Assembly (NCBI RefSeq): GCF_025452195.1
Contig: NZ_CP104973.1
Coordinates: forward strand, 2,153,001 to 2,217,000
DNA from: Phyllobacterium zundukense
GTDB taxonomy: Bacteria; Pseudomonadota; Alphaproteobacteria; Rhizobiales; Rhizobiaceae
Reading direction: 5' to 3'
Length of the DNA: 64,000 nucleotides
Shown here: positions 9,376 through 19,631 of the stretch, in pieces
Numbering within the stretch: position 1 is the stretch's first letter
How the letters are laid out: each line of letters opens with the position of its first letter
Position numbers and translations under genes: made by a program
Notes under the pieces: model-generated
The model's input: the letters and a program-made list of their open reading frames with translations, nothing else
Told to the model about the DNA's origin: nothing
The model's database searches: none

Positions 9376-10286
9376 GCGCCGTTCCCCTCGTAGCCAACAT
9401 TGGCGGTCATGTTCATGTGAACCGACACAAGCGCATCGGAGGCCAGGCGATCGGTACGATTAGTGGTGTAACTCCAGCCAATCCGCCGGCAGAAACCGCT
9501 GAGGACCTCACGGCGCGCGTAGAACAATCGGCGATAGTCTTCGGCGTAATCCTCGGCACGCCCGAACGTTAGAGACGCGCCGGTTTCAGGATCAATAAAT
9601 TCGGTGCGCCGCTTGTAGGGGAAATCTTCTTCGGCAGGATCATAGACCTCTATCAGGTGCGCACGGGCGCCAGCTTGAACGAGTTGTTGAAGAAGAGCCA
9701 ATGTATCTTCCACAGGCTCTAAAAAATCACTGACTAAAACTACCTCGGAAAAGCGCCGCACCCTGCTCAGATCGGGCTTGGCCGGCAGGTTCGTCGTGTG
9801 GGCGAGTAGAGTTGCGAGGCGTTCCGCGCCGTTTCGAGCGGATATGGGGTCTGCCACGCCAGGGTAGCCGATCCGCTCACCACTGCGTGATAAAAGTTCA
9901 TCCAGTGCAAGAACGAGTACCAGAGCCCGCGATTCTTTCGACACATGGGCTTGCTCGGACTTGTACAACATGGACGGCGAAGGATCGGCCCATAGCCACA
10001 CCGTATGAGCTGCTTCCCATTCCTGATCGCGGATATAAGTACGATCATCGCGTGCAGAGCGGCGCCAGTCGATACGGGAAATGGCCTCACCTTGAGCATA
10101 GGGGCGAAATTGCCAGAAAGTCTCGCCAACGCCACTCTTCCGCCGGCCATGCCAACCGGTGTTGACGGTATTGAGAATGCGGCGCGCTTCGACCAGAAGA
10201 TCAGGTAGCAGAGCGGCACGCTGACGGGCGCGTGCAAGCGCATCCCCTGTGTCAGCCCGTTTTACCTGCGCGCCAATTGCTGCCAT
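9372..10286 (-). CDS. DUF58 domain protein of the MoxR operon
   Basis: A 304-residue cytoplasmic protein with the DUF58 core. The family signature is visible as FWQFRPYAQGEAISRIDWRRSARDD, shown here in part: GEAISRIDWRRSARDD. A von Willebrand-like half follows with VWLWADPSPSMLYKS, which carries the D-x-S-x-S metal-site pattern, and VVLVSDFLEP. DUF58 proteins are thought to be substrates or adaptors of MoxR chaperones. It overlaps moxR by 1 nt at 10286 and the next gene by 4 nt, so the operon is tightly coupled. Confidence 0.9.
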   Translation of the reverse strand: MAAIGAQVKRADTGDALARARQRAALLPDLLVEARRILNTVNTGWHGRRKSGVGETFWQFRPYAQGEAISRIDWRRSARDDRTYIRDQEWEAAHTVWLWADPSPSMLYKSEQAHVSKESRALVLVLALDELLSRSGERIGYPGVADPISARNGAERLATLLAHTTNLPAKPDLSRVRRFSEVVLVSDFLEPVEDTLALLQQLVQAGARAHLIEVYDPAEEDFPYKRRTEFIDPETGASLTFGRAEDYAEDYRRLFYARREVLSGFCRRIGWSYTTNRTDRLASDALVSVHMNMTANVGYEGNGA

Positions 10287-11293
10287 CAGAAAGCAACTTT
10301 TGTAAGGTTGCCAATAACATCGCGTACATTCATACCGTCGGCGCGCGCAGCGAATGTCAGTGCCATCCGGTGCTGCAATACTGGTTCGGCGAGGGCCTTC
10401 ACGTCGTCCACCGACGGGGCGAGCCGGCCGTCATAAAGAGCGCGTGCCCGAGCGCAGAGCATCAGGGCCTGGCTAGCGCGAGGGCCGGGGCCCCATGAGA
10501 TGAATTTTTTTGCAATGTCGTTGTCAGCTCCTGGACGAGCGGAGCGAACGAGCTTGAGAATGGCATCGACCACACCCTCCGGTACCGGCATACGACGAAT
10601 CAGGTGCTGCATGTCGCGCAGACGCTCAGCATCGATTGTCTTCTCCGCTCTGGCGTCTGAAGTACCCGTGGTCTCCAGAAGGACCCTACGTTCTGCCTCG
10701 AGCTCCGGGTAGAGAATGTCAATCTGCATCAAAAACCGGTCGAGCTGCGCCTCCGGTAGCGGATAGGTCCCTTCCTGTTCAAGCGGGTTCTGCGTTGCCA
10801 ATACATGAAACGGCTGTGGCAAGTCGTGCCGCTCGCCCGCAATCGTAACGTGGTACTCCTGCATGGCCTGCAGGAGCGCCGACTGTGTGCGAGGTGAAGC
10901 GCGATTTATTTCGTCTGCCATGAGCAACTGAGCAAAAATAGGGCCTCTGACATAGCGGAAATAACGTTTGCCATTGTCATCCTGTTCCATGACTTCAGAG
11001 CCAAGGATATCCGAAGGCATAAGGTCCGGCGTGAATTGAATGCGGCGATCATCGAGACCGAGAACAGTTCCCAGTGTTTCCACCAGCTTTGTCTTGGCCA
11101 GGCCAGGGACGCCGACAAGAAGCGCGTGTCCGCCCGCAAGCAGCGCTACCAACGTTCGCTCGATGACGCTTTCCTGTCCAAAGATGACGGTGCCAATGCC
11201 CGTCTTTATCCTTGCGATGTCTGCCAGCGCTTTCTCAGCCTCGGCAATCATTGCCTTGGGGTCCGACGGTACCTCAGGTTTAATCATGGTCAT
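10286..11293 (-). CDS. MoxR family AAA+ ATPase
   Basis: A 335-residue AAA+ protein. Walker A is GVPGLAKT at residues 61-68 and Walker B is LLMADEINRA at about 123-132. The MoxR-typical text LATQNPLEQEGTYPLPEAQL, with the sensor asparagine, follows. The C-terminal lid domain contains GPGPRASQALMLCARARAL. MoxR proteins are chaperone-like ATPases that assemble or activate partner complexes, usually with von Willebrand-domain proteins such as those encoded next in this operon. It is the first gene of the four-gene minus-strand set, with its promoter in the 137-nt gap to the DUF1285 gene. Confidence 0.95.
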   Translation of the reverse strand: MTMIKPEVPSDPKAMIAEAEKALADIARIKTGIGTVIFGQESVIERTLVALLAGGHALLVGVPGLAKTKLVETLGTVLGLDDRRIQFTPDLMPSDILGSEVMEQDDNGKRYFRYVRGPIFAQLLMADEINRASPRTQSALLQAMQEYHVTIAGERHDLPQPFHVLATQNPLEQEGTYPLPEAQLDRFLMQIDILYPELEAERRVLLETTGTSDARAEKTIDAERLRDMQHLIRRMPVPEGVVDAILKLVRSARPGADNDIAKKFISWGPGPRASQALMLCARARALYDGRLAPSVDDVKALAEPVLQHRMALTFAARADGMNVRDVIGNLTKVAF

Positions 11294-11430
11294 TGGTCAC
11301 CTCACCGCTGGTATCTGCATCGAGTCTTACTTAAATGACTCTAACGTAAAACGACTCTAAGTCACTATGACATGCTGACAAGCGGTCCAACGTTGACTAT
11401 TTCGTGACGTATATGGAAAAAAGGCAAGCC

Positions 11431-12039
11431 ATGGCAGGACCAGAGGACACTCCACGGGATACAGCAGGGCTCGAAGCCCTGGTCTCACGTGCCGCTGCAC
11501 CAAGCAAAGGCCTGCCACCTGTCGACAAATGGAATCCCGATTTTTGCGGTGATCTCGACATGGAGATCAAGGCTGATGGTACCTGGTTTTATATGGGCAC
11601 GCCGATTGGCCGTCCGGCGCTTGTGCGTCTTTTCTCCACGGTCCTGCGCAAGGACGCCGACGGACGGACCTATCTCGTGACACCAGTCGAAAAGGTGGGG
11701 ATCCGCGTCGAGGATGCACCTTTTTTGGCGGTTGAACTTGATGTCGCAGGCGAAGGTGATGCGCAGGTCATGACGCTGCGCACAAATGTTGGTGATGTCG
11801 TCGAGGTGGGCACCATCAATCCGTTGCGATTTGTCATCGATAAAGTCAACGGTGGACTAAAGCCCTACCTCTTGGTGCGGGGCCGTCTCGAGGCGCTGCT
11901 GGCACGGCCAGTGATGTACGAGCTGGTTAGCCGTGGGGAGGAAATCGTCATCGACGGAAAGCCCATGTTCGCGGTACGATCAAAGGGAAGTGTGTACCCG
12001 ATCATGCCATCAGATGAATTGGAAAAGCAGAGCCAATGA
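11431..12039 (+). CDS. DUF1285 domain protein
   Basis: About 202 residues with the DUF1285 pattern: PPVDKWNPDFCGDLDMEI, then GTWFYMGTPIGRPALVRLF and a YLVTPVEKVGIRVEDAPF block. The family is widespread in alphaproteobacteria and has no known function. Starts at 11404 (GTG), 11413 (ATG) and 11431 (ATG) are in frame. I prefer 11431, which has AAAAAGG 6 nt upstream. Its stop overlaps the start of the CoA pyrophosphatase gene by 4 nt (ATGA), and cca follows, so the three form one operon. Confidence 0.85.
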   Translation: MAGPEDTPRDTAGLEALVSRAAAPSKGLPPVDKWNPDFCGDLDMEIKADGTWFYMGTPIGRPALVRLFSTVLRKDADGRTYLVTPVEKVGIRVEDAPFLAVELDVAGEGDAQVMTLRTNVGDVVEVGTINPLRFVIDKVNGGLKPYLLVRGRLEALLARPVMYELVSRGEEIVIDGKPMFAVRSKGSVYPIMPSDELEKQSQ

Positions 12040-12677
12040 GTCTGACCAAGTCCCCGCACGAGGGTTTTTCGGCCCGCGCCTTTTCGCAACGCGTGGCGTT
12101 CAAGGGCAGTGAAACGTTGGACCGGGATCACGGCGATCATTTGCTCAATCCTGAACTTGATGCGTTGATCGCAGCAAATCCCCTGCGCGACGCTGCAGTC
12201 CTTGTGCCAATTGTGGATCGCGGCGCTGAGGCAAGCGTACTGCTCACCCTGCGCAACGCCAATATGCGCAAGCATTCGGGGCAGGTCGCTTTTCCGGGCG
12301 GTGCGATCGATCCGGAAGACGATTACGAGCCGGAGAAAGCGGCGCTACGTGAGGCGCATGAGGAAATCGGGCTCGAAGGTCGTCATGTGGAGGTCATCGG
12401 GCGGCTGCCTCGCTACTTGACCACGACCGGCTATTCGATCACGCCGGTACTAGGGCTGGTGCATCCGCCATTTGAACTCACCCTGAACCCCGCTGAAGTC
12501 GCCGACGTGTTCGAGGTGCCTTTGTCTTTCCTGATGGATCCCGACAACCATGGTCGCGAAAGCCGGATATGGCAGGAAAAGGAGCGGTTCTACTATACGA
12601 TGCCATTCGGCGACCGCTTCATCTGGGGCGTAACTGCGGGCATCATCCGGACACTTTATGAAAGGCTTTATTCTTGA
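12036..12677 (+). CDS. CoA pyrophosphatase, Nudix family
   Basis: A 213-residue Nudix protein of the NudL/YeaB type. The CoA-specific signature before the box (LLTLRNANMRKHSGQVAFPG) and the box itself (GGAIDPEDDYEPEKAALREA, then HEEIGL) are both present, so the prediction of CoA or oxidised-CoA cleavage to 4'-phosphopantetheine and 3',5'-ADP is better than for a generic Nudix protein. It starts inside the DUF1285 stop (ATGA), and cca starts within its own last codons. Confidence 0.9.
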   Translation: MSLTKSPHEGFSARAFSQRVAFKGSETLDRDHGDHLLNPELDALIAANPLRDAAVLVPIVDRGAEASVLLTLRNANMRKHSGQVAFPGGAIDPEDDYEPEKAALREAHEEIGLEGRHVEVIGRLPRYLTTTGYSITPVLGLVHPPFELTLNPAEVADVFEVPLSFLMDPDNHGRESRIWQEKERFYYTMPFGDRFIWGVTAGIIRTLYERLYS

Positions 12678-13945
12678 GCGCAACTGTTTCCATTGCCGAC
12701 ACTGCTTCGTGGCTCAAAGACGGGTCCTTGCAAAAGCTGCTCGCCGTACTTGCCGCTGATGGCGAGGCTGCGCGCGTTGTCGGCGGTGCGGTAAGAAATA
12801 CGCTTTTGGGTGAAAAGGTTAGCGATATTGATATCGCTACGACCTGCTTGCCGGAGGTGACTTTGCAGCGTGCGATCAATGCCGGACTGAAGGCTGTTCC
12901 GACCGGCATAGACCATGGCACGATCACGGTTATTGCGCATGGGAGACCGTTCGAAGTGACGACTTTGCGCGCTGATATCGAGACAGATGGACGGCATGCT
13001 GAAGTTGCCTATGGCCGCGATTGGCAGGTGGATGCAAACCGGCGCGACTTCACCATGAATGCCCTATATGTCGAGGCGGATGGCACCATCGTCGATCTCG
13101 TTGGCGGGCTTGCGGATGTCGAAAGCGGCACGCTGCGCTTTATCGGCGATCCGGAGCAGCGTATCCGCGAGGACTATCTGCGTATATTACGGTTCTTCAG
13201 ATTTTTCGCCTGGTACGGCAAAGGCAGACCTGAAAGCGAGGGATTGAAGGCTTGCGCCCGTCTGAAAGATGGACTGACACGGCTCTCGGCTGAGCGCATC
13301 TGGTCGGAGCTCAAGAGATTGCTGAGCGCGCCCGATCCCTCGCGGGCGTTGTTATGGATGCGGCAAGCCGGCGTCCTGACTGCAGTTTTGCCCGAAAGTG
13401 AAAAATGGGGCATCGACACGATCCACTCTTTGGTAAAGACCGAGCAGGAGTTGGATTGGGAGGTCGATCCGCTTTTGCGCCTGGCAAGTATGATACCCCC
13501 GCAAATCGGCCGCATCGCCGAAATGGCGTCGCGGCTGAAACTTTCCAACAGTGAGCGAGCACGGCTCGAAGCTTGGGCAGAAACCGCAATGCCGCAACAG
13601 GAGATTTCCGAGAGCGGATTTGCGAAACAACTTTACCGCAGTGACCAGCAAGGCATGCGAGATCGACTCAGTCTGGCCCTGGTTTCTGCACGTACCGAGG
13701 CGATCAACGATAACGCCGCGATGATGAGGGCCGGGCATCTATCCAAATTGCTCGAATATCTCGATAGCTACGAGCGGCCGAAGTTTCCTGTATCCGGCAG
13801 CGACCTACTCGCTGCGGGTCTCGACAAAGGACCGGAAATCGGCAAGGTCCAGCGCGCGCTGGAGGAGGACTGGATTAGTTCGGGCTTTACCCTCGAGCGC
13901 GATACACTGCTTGCCAAAATTCCTGAATATGCAGGAAAAGCCTGA
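12674..13945 (+). CDS. cca: CCA tRNA nucleotidyltransferase
   Basis: A 423-residue class II nucleotidyltransferase. VVGGAVRNTLLG is the flexible loop motif and SDIDIATTC carries the two catalytic aspartates. DWQVDANRRDFTMNALYVE and RIREDYLRILRFFRF are the nucleotide-recognition and RNA-binding blocks of the poly(A) polymerase/CCA family. It adds or repairs the 3' CCA of tRNAs. The likely start is a TTG at 12674 overlapping the previous stop (TTGA), so it is translationally coupled to the CoA pyrophosphatase gene. Confidence 0.93.
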   Translation: MSATVSIADTASWLKDGSLQKLLAVLAADGEAARVVGGAVRNTLLGEKVSDIDIATTCLPEVTLQRAINAGLKAVPTGIDHGTITVIAHGRPFEVTTLRADIETDGRHAEVAYGRDWQVDANRRDFTMNALYVEADGTIVDLVGGLADVESGTLRFIGDPEQRIREDYLRILRFFRFFAWYGKGRPESEGLKACARLKDGLTRLSAERIWSELKRLLSAPDPSRALLWMRQAGVLTAVLPESEKWGIDTIHSLVKTEQELDWEVDPLLRLASMIPPQIGRIAEMASRLKLSNSERARLEAWAETAMPQQEISESGFAKQLYRSDQQGMRDRLSLALVSARTEAINDNAAMMRAGHLSKLLEYLDSYERPKFPVSGSDLLAAGLDKGPEIGKVQRALEEDWISSGFTLERDTLLAKIPEYAGKA

Positions 13946-14128
13946 TCAGGCTGCCTGGCCCTTCGACGGCTGGATATTCGCCTTGATTGTTTCAAGCATT
14001 GTTTCACGGATCACCGTTTCACCGTGGGTTTCACGCAAATGCTCGGTAGTGCGGCGAATGATTTCAGCTTCGGTGTCGTGACGTGTATGCCACTGGCAAC
14101 CGGGAACAATGCAATGAAGTTCTTTCAT
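13946..14128 (-). CDS. DUF1059 family small protein
   Basis: A 60-residue protein starting at 14128 with GGGAGAGAAGG just upstream; an upstream in-frame codon at 14173 lacks a site. LHCIVPGCQWHTRHDTEAEI and TTEHLRETHGET hold a C-x4-C and H-x-H pattern, typical of the DUF1059 small predicted zinc-binding proteins. Function is unknown. It is convergent with cca, the two stops abutting. Confidence 0.85.
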   Translation of the reverse strand: MKELHCIVPGCQWHTRHDTEAEIIRRTTEHLRETHGETVIRETMLETIKANIQPSKGQAA

Positions 14129-14249
14129 GCCTTCTCTCCCTGTTGTAGGACGCAGAAATACGGCTCTGTCCACAAAAGCGCGGCCCCTTTTGCCGCACAG
14201 CAGTTAGCATAACGCATGAAGCGGCTGATTGATCCCCTAAATGTCTATG

Positions 14250-15164
14250 TCACGGCCATTTGACCGTAGGTGGCATTGACGAGAGAATTGAATCGACATT
14301 CCCGCCGGTCTTCAAGCCGAAGATCGTGCCTCGATCATAGAGCAGATTGAATTCGACATAGCGGCCACGGCGGACAAGCTGTTCCTGACGGTCGGCATCT
14401 GTCCAGTCGTGATTGAAATTCTGCCGCACGAGATAGGGATAGACTACGGAAAAGGCGCGGCCTACGTCACGCGTGAAATTGAAATCGGCCGTATAGCCGC
14501 CGTTTTCGTCGGAGGAGTGTAGCCAGTCATAGAAAATACCGCCGGTTCCTCGCGGCTCCTTGCGATGAGGAAGATAAAAGTACTCGTCGCACCATGTCTT
14601 GAATTTCTCATGATCGGCGACGGCTGAATGCTTGTCGCAAACGAATTTCATCGCTTTGTGGAACGCCAGCGTATCCGGATCGTCCTGTGTTCGCTTGCGA
14701 TCAAGAACCGGCGTGAGATCAGCGCCACCGCCGAACCATTGCCTCGTCGTTACAACCATGCGCGTGTTCATGTGTACGGCGGGGACAAACGGACTTTGAG
14801 GATGTGCGATCAACGAGATTCCCGACGCCCAAAAACGGGGGTCTTCGTCAGCCCCGGGTATCTGCTTGCGAAATTCCTGCGAAAACTCGCCATGGACCGT
14901 CGAGGTATGGACGCCGACTTTTTCGAAGACGCGGCCGTGCATGACCGACATAACGCCGCCGCCGCCCTTGCCATCATCGCGTTGCCATGGGGTTTGCTTG
15001 AAGCGACCTGGAGTGCGGTCCGAGAGCGGTCCGTCCAGCTCGTCTTCCAACTGCTCGAAACTCGCGCAAATCTTGTCGCGCAATTCCACAAACCAAGCGG
15101 TCGCCTCAGCTTTCTTTTCATCGAGCGCTTCGGGAAGTACGGCGGGGATATCTGGACGGTCCAT
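14250..15164 (-). CDS. hemF: Oxygen-dependent coproporphyrinogen III oxidase
   Basis: At 304 residues this matches the usual HemF length. Family blocks include [79 protein letters not shown] and, near the end, [20 protein letters not shown]. The enzyme oxidatively decarboxylates two propionates of coproporphyrinogen III to give protoporphyrinogen IX in heme synthesis, using O2. It is a single gene with no visible partner. Confidence 0.96.
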   Translation of the reverse strand: MDRPDIPAVLPEALDEKKAEATAWFVELRDKICASFEQLEDELDGPLSDRTPGRFKQTPWQRDDGKGGGGVMSVMHGRVFEKVGVHTSTVHGEFSQEFRKQIPGADEDPRFWASGISLIAHPQSPFVPAVHMNTRMVVTTRQWFGGGADLTPVLDRKRTQDDPDTLAFHKAMKFVCDKHSAVADHEKFKTWCDEYFYLPHRKEPRGTGGIFYDWLHSSDENGGYTADFNFTRDVGRAFSVVYPYLVRQNFNHDWTDADRQEQLVRRGRYVEFNLLYDRGTIFGLKTGGNVDSILSSMPPTVKWP

Positions 15165-15319
15165 GGCAAAGAATCCTTTTTCGCCTGGACATTATCACAT
15201 CCACTTGAAGCCAAAAGGAAGTTGCTGCTGTTCATTCAGCCTATCCATAAAAAAATGACTCGTTTTCCGGCTTTGCTGCACCTACTCTTACGTTTGTAGG
15301 GTTCAGTGAGGGATACGAG

Positions 15320-15592
15320 ATGGTCTCCAAAGCGCCCCGATCGCAATATCCAAAACCGCCGCTTGACGGTTTGCGAAAGAAACTGAAGGAAAGCCGGGAA
15401 GCTCCCAGCCAGCAACGCGGTGCATTTGTGCGCGAGAGCTTTAAACTGCCGCGTCTGGCGGCGCGCGAAAAGGCGCGCGAATGGTTCGAGCAATATCCGA
15501 AAGCCGCTTATTGGACCGAAATTGAAAGCTGGTATGAGCGTCCTGGCGACATCATTGAATTCACTATGCGCCGCTTGCCGAACGCTGATTGA
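15320..15592 (+). CDS. Conserved small hypothetical protein
   Basis: A 90-residue basic protein with Lys/Arg-rich N-terminal half (PPLDGLRKKLKESREAP) and an aromatic C-terminal half (AREWFEQYPKAAYWTEIESW). No membrane segment or signal peptide. I do not recognise the family. The GAGGGATACGAG before the ATG contains a GAGG at about 8 nt. It is divergent from hemF. Confidence 0.65.
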   Translation: MVSKAPRSQYPKPPLDGLRKKLKESREAPSQQRGAFVRESFKLPRLAAREKAREWFEQYPKAAYWTEIESWYERPGDIIEFTMRRLPNAD

Positions 15593-15812
15593 AAATAGGA
15601 AATACCTCGATTCAACAATAAAATTGATGTTCTTTTTCAAATATTTGATTGTTTCGGCCGGAAACGACCCCGATTTTTGAAAATTCTTCAGATTTTCTTC
15701 CATTTATGCGGAATTTCGAGTGATCGCAGCTGACAGCCATTTCCAAAGACAGTAGAACTTTGCCAGCACCGGAGAATCTTCCGGACGCATAAGAAAATTC
15801 AAGGAGGAAATA

Positions 15813-16916
15813 ATGCGCTTATCGTTGATCTCTGGCGTGGCGTTGGCCGCTGTCATGGCGATGACGTCGTTTGCCAAAGCCGACATCGTCGTCGGAATTA
15901 TCGCACCTGTGACCGGGCCCGTCGCGGCCTATGGCTTGCAGGTAAAGAATGGAGTCGAGAGCGCTGCCGAAGCCATCAACGCAGCAGGCGGCATCAAGGG
16001 CGAAAAGATCGTAACGAAGATCTTTGACGATGCGGGAGAACCCAAGCAGGGCGTCTCGGTTGCCAACCAGGTCGTTGGTGAGGGCATCAAATTCGTCGTG
16101 GGCCCAGTGACATCCGGCGTCGCCATGCCTGTATCGGATGTTCTGGCCGAAAACGGTATCGTCATGGTAACGCCTACGGCCACCACTCCCGATCTGACCA
16201 CACGCGGTCTCGAAACAGTGTTTCGTACCTGCGGCCGTGATGACCAGCAGGCTGATGTTGCCGGCAAGTACATGCTCGACAAGTTCAAGGACAAGCGCAT
16301 CGCGATCATCTACGACAAAACGCCGTACGGTACCGGTATTGCCAACGGTCTGAAGGCCGTACTCAACAAGGGCGGTGTTACCGAGGTCGTCTTCGAAGGT
16401 ATCAATGCCGGTGAGAAGGACTACAGCGCGCTCATCACACGCATCAAGTCTGAAAAGGCCGACGTGATCTACTTCGGCGGTTACCATGCGGAGGGCGGCC
16501 TTATCGCCCGCCAGTTGAACGACCAGGGAATCAAGGCCCAGATCATCGGCCCCGATGGCTTGTCGAACACCGAATATTGGGCAATTGGCGGCGATGCAGC
16601 AGCGGGTACGCTGTTCACGAACAGTGCCGATCCAACCAAGAATCCCGCCGCGGCAAAGGTTGTGGAAGCACTTCAGGCCAAGAACATTCCGGCTGAGGCA
16701 TTTACGCTCAATGCTTATGCTGCGTTGCAAGTGATTGCCGGAGGTATTGAGAAGGCTGGCTCTGCTGAACCATCCGAGGTTGCGGCAAAGATCAAGTCGG
16801 GCGACGCGTTCCCGACTGTAGCAGGTGATCTCAGCTATTCCAGCACCGGAGATCTGAACACGCCAGCTTTCGTCTTCTACAAATGGGAAGGCGGCAAGTC
16901 CACCCAGATCGACTGA
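15813..16916 (+). CDS. Branched-chain amino acid ABC transporter, substrate-binding protein (LivJ type)
   Basis: A 367-residue periplasmic binding protein. A signal peptide ends near residue 23 (SFAKA before [20 protein letters not shown]). The type I fold blocks [20 protein letters not shown] and [13 protein letters not shown] place it in the Leu/Ile/Val-binding family. Start chosen at 15813, with AAGGAGG 5-6 nt upstream. No permease or ATPase gene is next to it, so this is an orphan component, and its ligand (leucine-like amino acids by family) is inferred. A hairpin follows. Confidence 0.92.
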   Translation: MRLSLISGVALAAVMAMTSFAKADIVVGIIAPVTGPVAAYGLQVKNGVESAAEAINAAGGIKGEKIVTKIFDDAGEPKQGVSVANQVVGEGIKFVVGPVTSGVAMPVSDVLAENGIVMVTPTATTPDLTTRGLETVFRTCGRDDQQADVAGKYMLDKFKDKRIAIIYDKTPYGTGIANGLKAVLNKGGVTEVVFEGINAGEKDYSALITRIKSEKADVIYFGGYHAEGGLIARQLNDQGIKAQIIGPDGLSNTEYWAIGGDAAAGTLFTNSADPTKNPAAAKVVEALQAKNIPAEAFTLNAYAALQVIAGGIEKAGSAEPSEVAAKIKSGDAFPTVAGDLSYSSTGDLNTPAFVFYKWEGGKSTQID

Positions 16917-16934
16917 CCAGAACAGTTGGCGGCA

Positions 16935-16963
16935 AATCCGCCGGCCGGGTCGGCCGGCGGATT
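16935..16963. terminator. Bidirectional hairpin between the binding-protein gene and trmL
   Basis: AATCCGCCGGCC and GGCCGGCGGATT form a perfect 12-bp stem around a 5-nt loop, between two convergent genes. It ends 1 nt from the trmL stop codon. T-runs are short on both sides. Confidence 0.75.
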
Positions 16964-16964
16964 A

Positions 16965-17456
16965 TCAGCGGAGCAAAGAAAATTGTCGTTGCGCTTCGGC
17001 AGTTGCGATAGCTGCGGAGAGCGCGAGATTGAGCGAGCGGGCGCCAGACACCATTGGAATGATAAGTCTGGCGTCGGCAGCCTGATGAACCTCATCGGGA
17101 ACACCGGCAGATTCGCGGCCGAACATCAGAATATCACCCGGTGTGAAACTAAAACGAGTATAAGGCTCAGCCGCCTTGGTCGAAAAAAGCAGAACCCGGC
17201 GTTTTTCACGAAGCCGCCATTCCTCAAACTGTGTCCAATCGGGATGACGGGTCAGGGCAGCTTGTTCGAGGTAGTCCATTCCGGCGCGTTTCAGCGCACG
17301 ATCGGAAATATCGAATCCGGCAGGCTCGATGAGATCAACGGCGACGCCAAAACATGCTGCCATACGCAGAATAGTCCCAGCATTACCAGGTATATCTGGT
17401 TGGTAGAGTGCAATGCGTAAGTCGGTGTATGCTTCGGTCAACGAGATGCCTTCCAT
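16965..17456 (-). CDS. trmL: tRNA (cytidine(34)-2'-O)-methyltransferase
   Basis: A 163-residue SPOUT methyltransferase. The N-terminal RIALYQPDIPGNAGTILRMA, the middle FGRESAGVPDEVHQAAD and the C-terminal knot IPMVSGARSLNLALSAAIA are the family signature. TrmL (YibK) methylates the wobble ribose of tRNA-Leu species using SAM. It is divergent from the ABC exporter gene, 36 nt away. Confidence 0.93.
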   Translation of the reverse strand: MEGISLTEAYTDLRIALYQPDIPGNAGTILRMAACFGVAVDLIEPAGFDISDRALKRAGMDYLEQAALTRHPDWTQFEEWRLREKRRVLLFSTKAAEPYTRFSFTPGDILMFGRESAGVPDEVHQAADARLIIPMVSGARSLNLALSAAIATAEAQRQFSLLR

Positions 17457-17492
17457 GAGTCGGCGTGGAATGACGATGTATGAGGTTTAACA

Positions 17493-19341
17493 ATGTTTCG
17501 CTGGTTTGAAGAGAGGCTCGAACCATTTCCCGCGGCCGAACCGGCTGAGCCGCCGAAATCGCTCGTCGCGTTTTGCCTGCATTATACCCAAGGCGCTTGG
17601 TCATGGATTGCCGTCATGGCTGTGTGCACGGCGCTGATTGCTGTGCTCGAAGTGTCCATGTTTGCTTTCATGGGCAATATCGTCGATTGGCTGTCCAATC
17701 ATTCGCGCGAAACCTTCCTTTCCGATGAAGGGTGGAAGCTTGCGCTGATTGCCGGTGTCGTGTTGATCGTCATGCCCGGCATCGTACTCGTGGATTCGCT
17801 CATCATCCATCAGACCTTGCTCGGCAATTACCCCATGCGCATCCGCTGGATGGTGCATCGCTATCTTATTCGCCAATCGATGACGTTCTTCCAGGATGAG
17901 TTTGCCGGGCGGGTTTCCACCAAGCTCATGCAGACCTCGCTTGCCGTGCGCGAAACGGTTATGAAACTGCTTGACGTCCTAAATTATGTCATCGTCTATT
18001 TCACCGGAACATTGATCATTGCGGCAGCAGCGGATTTGCGGCTCATGCTGCCTTTCCTTGTCTGGCTCGCTATTTATATCGGACTGCTTCGCTATTTCAT
18101 TCCGAAAATCCGCGTCATTTCCGAGCGACAGGCTGATGCACGTTCGACGATGACCGGACGGATCGTCGACAGCTATACAAATATCGCCACGGTAAAGCTC
18201 TTCTCTCATTCGAAGCGCGAGGAGAGTTATGCACGCGAAGGATTGGAGAACTTTTTAGATACAGTCCACGGGCAGATGCGGCTGGTGACCAGTTTTCATT
18301 TCTCGCTTTATGCGATGAATTGCCTGCTGCTCTTCTCGGTAGGCGCGATTGCCATCTGGCTGTGGCTCGGATCGGCGATCTCCGTCGGCGCAGTAGCGGT
18401 GGGTATTGGTCTTGTGCTCCGCCTTAACGGCATGTCGCAGTGGATCATGTGGGAAATGTCAGCGTTGTTTGAAAATATCGGCACTGTCGAAGACGGCATC
18501 ACGTCCATTTCCCTGCCGCGACTTGTGCCCGATGTCCCCAACGCGCCGGAGCTCAAAGTCACAGCAGGGGCGATAAGCTTCGATCTCGATCGGCTTCCAC
18601 TACGGAAAAGGCGCAGGCATCATAGATCGTCTATCTCTGGATATACGTCCTGGCGAAAAGATCGGCCTTGTCGGACGATCCGGTGCCGGCAAGTCGACAC
18701 TCGTCAATTTGCTATTGCGATTTTACGATCTGGAAAGCGGCCGGATTCTTATCGATGGCCAAGATATATCCAAGGTGTCGCAAGACTCCCTACGTGCACA
18801 AATAGGGATGGTGACGCAGGACACCTCACTTTTGCATCGCTCGGTTCGGGATAACGTCCTTTACGGTCGCCCCGATGCGTCGGAAGAGATGATGCTTCAG
18901 GCTGTGAAAAATGCCCAGGCCGATAGCTTTATCGAAGACCTATCGGATCCTAAAGGCCGGCGCGGTTTCGACGCCCATGTCGGCGAGCGCGGGGTCAAGC
19001 TTTCCGGCGGGCAGCGCCAGCGTATCGCCATTGCACGCGTGATGCTGAAAGATGCTCCTATTCTCATCATGGATGAAGCGACTTCGGCGCTCGATTCAGA
19101 AGTGGAAGCGGCGATACAGGACAACCTCTATCGGCTGATGCAGGGGAAGACGGTCATTGCCATAGCGCACCGGCTGTCGACCATTGCGGCGCTCGACCGG
19201 CTTATCGTTTTGGACAAGGGACAAATTGTTGAAAGTGGCAGTCATGAACAGCTGATTGCGGCCGAGGGTATCTACGCCGGATTGTGGGCGCGTCAATCAG
19301 GCGGTTTCCTTGGTCTCGACGATCAGGAAGCTGCGGAATAA
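17493..19341 (+). pseudogene. ABC exporter (fused membrane and ATPase domains), broken by one frameshift
   Basis: Two frames together make one ABC exporter of about 615 residues. The first (from 17493) gives six membrane helices over residues about 40-310 and reads into the start of the ATPase domain. The second supplies Walker A (GLVGRSGAGKST, near 18670-18700), the signature VKLSGGQRQR (near 19000), Walker B (ILIMDEATSALDS) and the H-loop histidine (IAHRLST). The frames join within 18584-18592; removing one base there gives a normal A-loop region ending in GFHYGKG. Either the gene is damaged or one extra base is a sequence error. The exported substrate is unknown. Confidence 0.85.
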
Positions 19342-19631
19342 TACGATCGAAGATAGAATCGGCCACAGGCGATCTCATCGTAGCCGGCAGCATTTATGCC
19401 GGGCTTGAACAAGGCAATCAGGAGTCTTTGCGGGGTATGATTGGGATCAAGGTCTATCCCTGCGACATCCTGCCCTTGTGACGCTGTCTCACTGGACAAG
19501 CTCAAGCGACATGCTTAGAAACCACGCCATATGTTGGGGATTCCTCATGGCTCAGCTCTTGGGCCAGTCTTCTATTGTGCTGACAATGTGGACTCTCCCG
19601 CTGCGTTGTTATTCGGAAAGGAACAGGCCCC

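Noticed and set aside
15819..16730. Long open frame antisense to the binding-protein gene
   Set aside because: It lies entirely opposite a clear LivJ-type gene and resembles no protein family.
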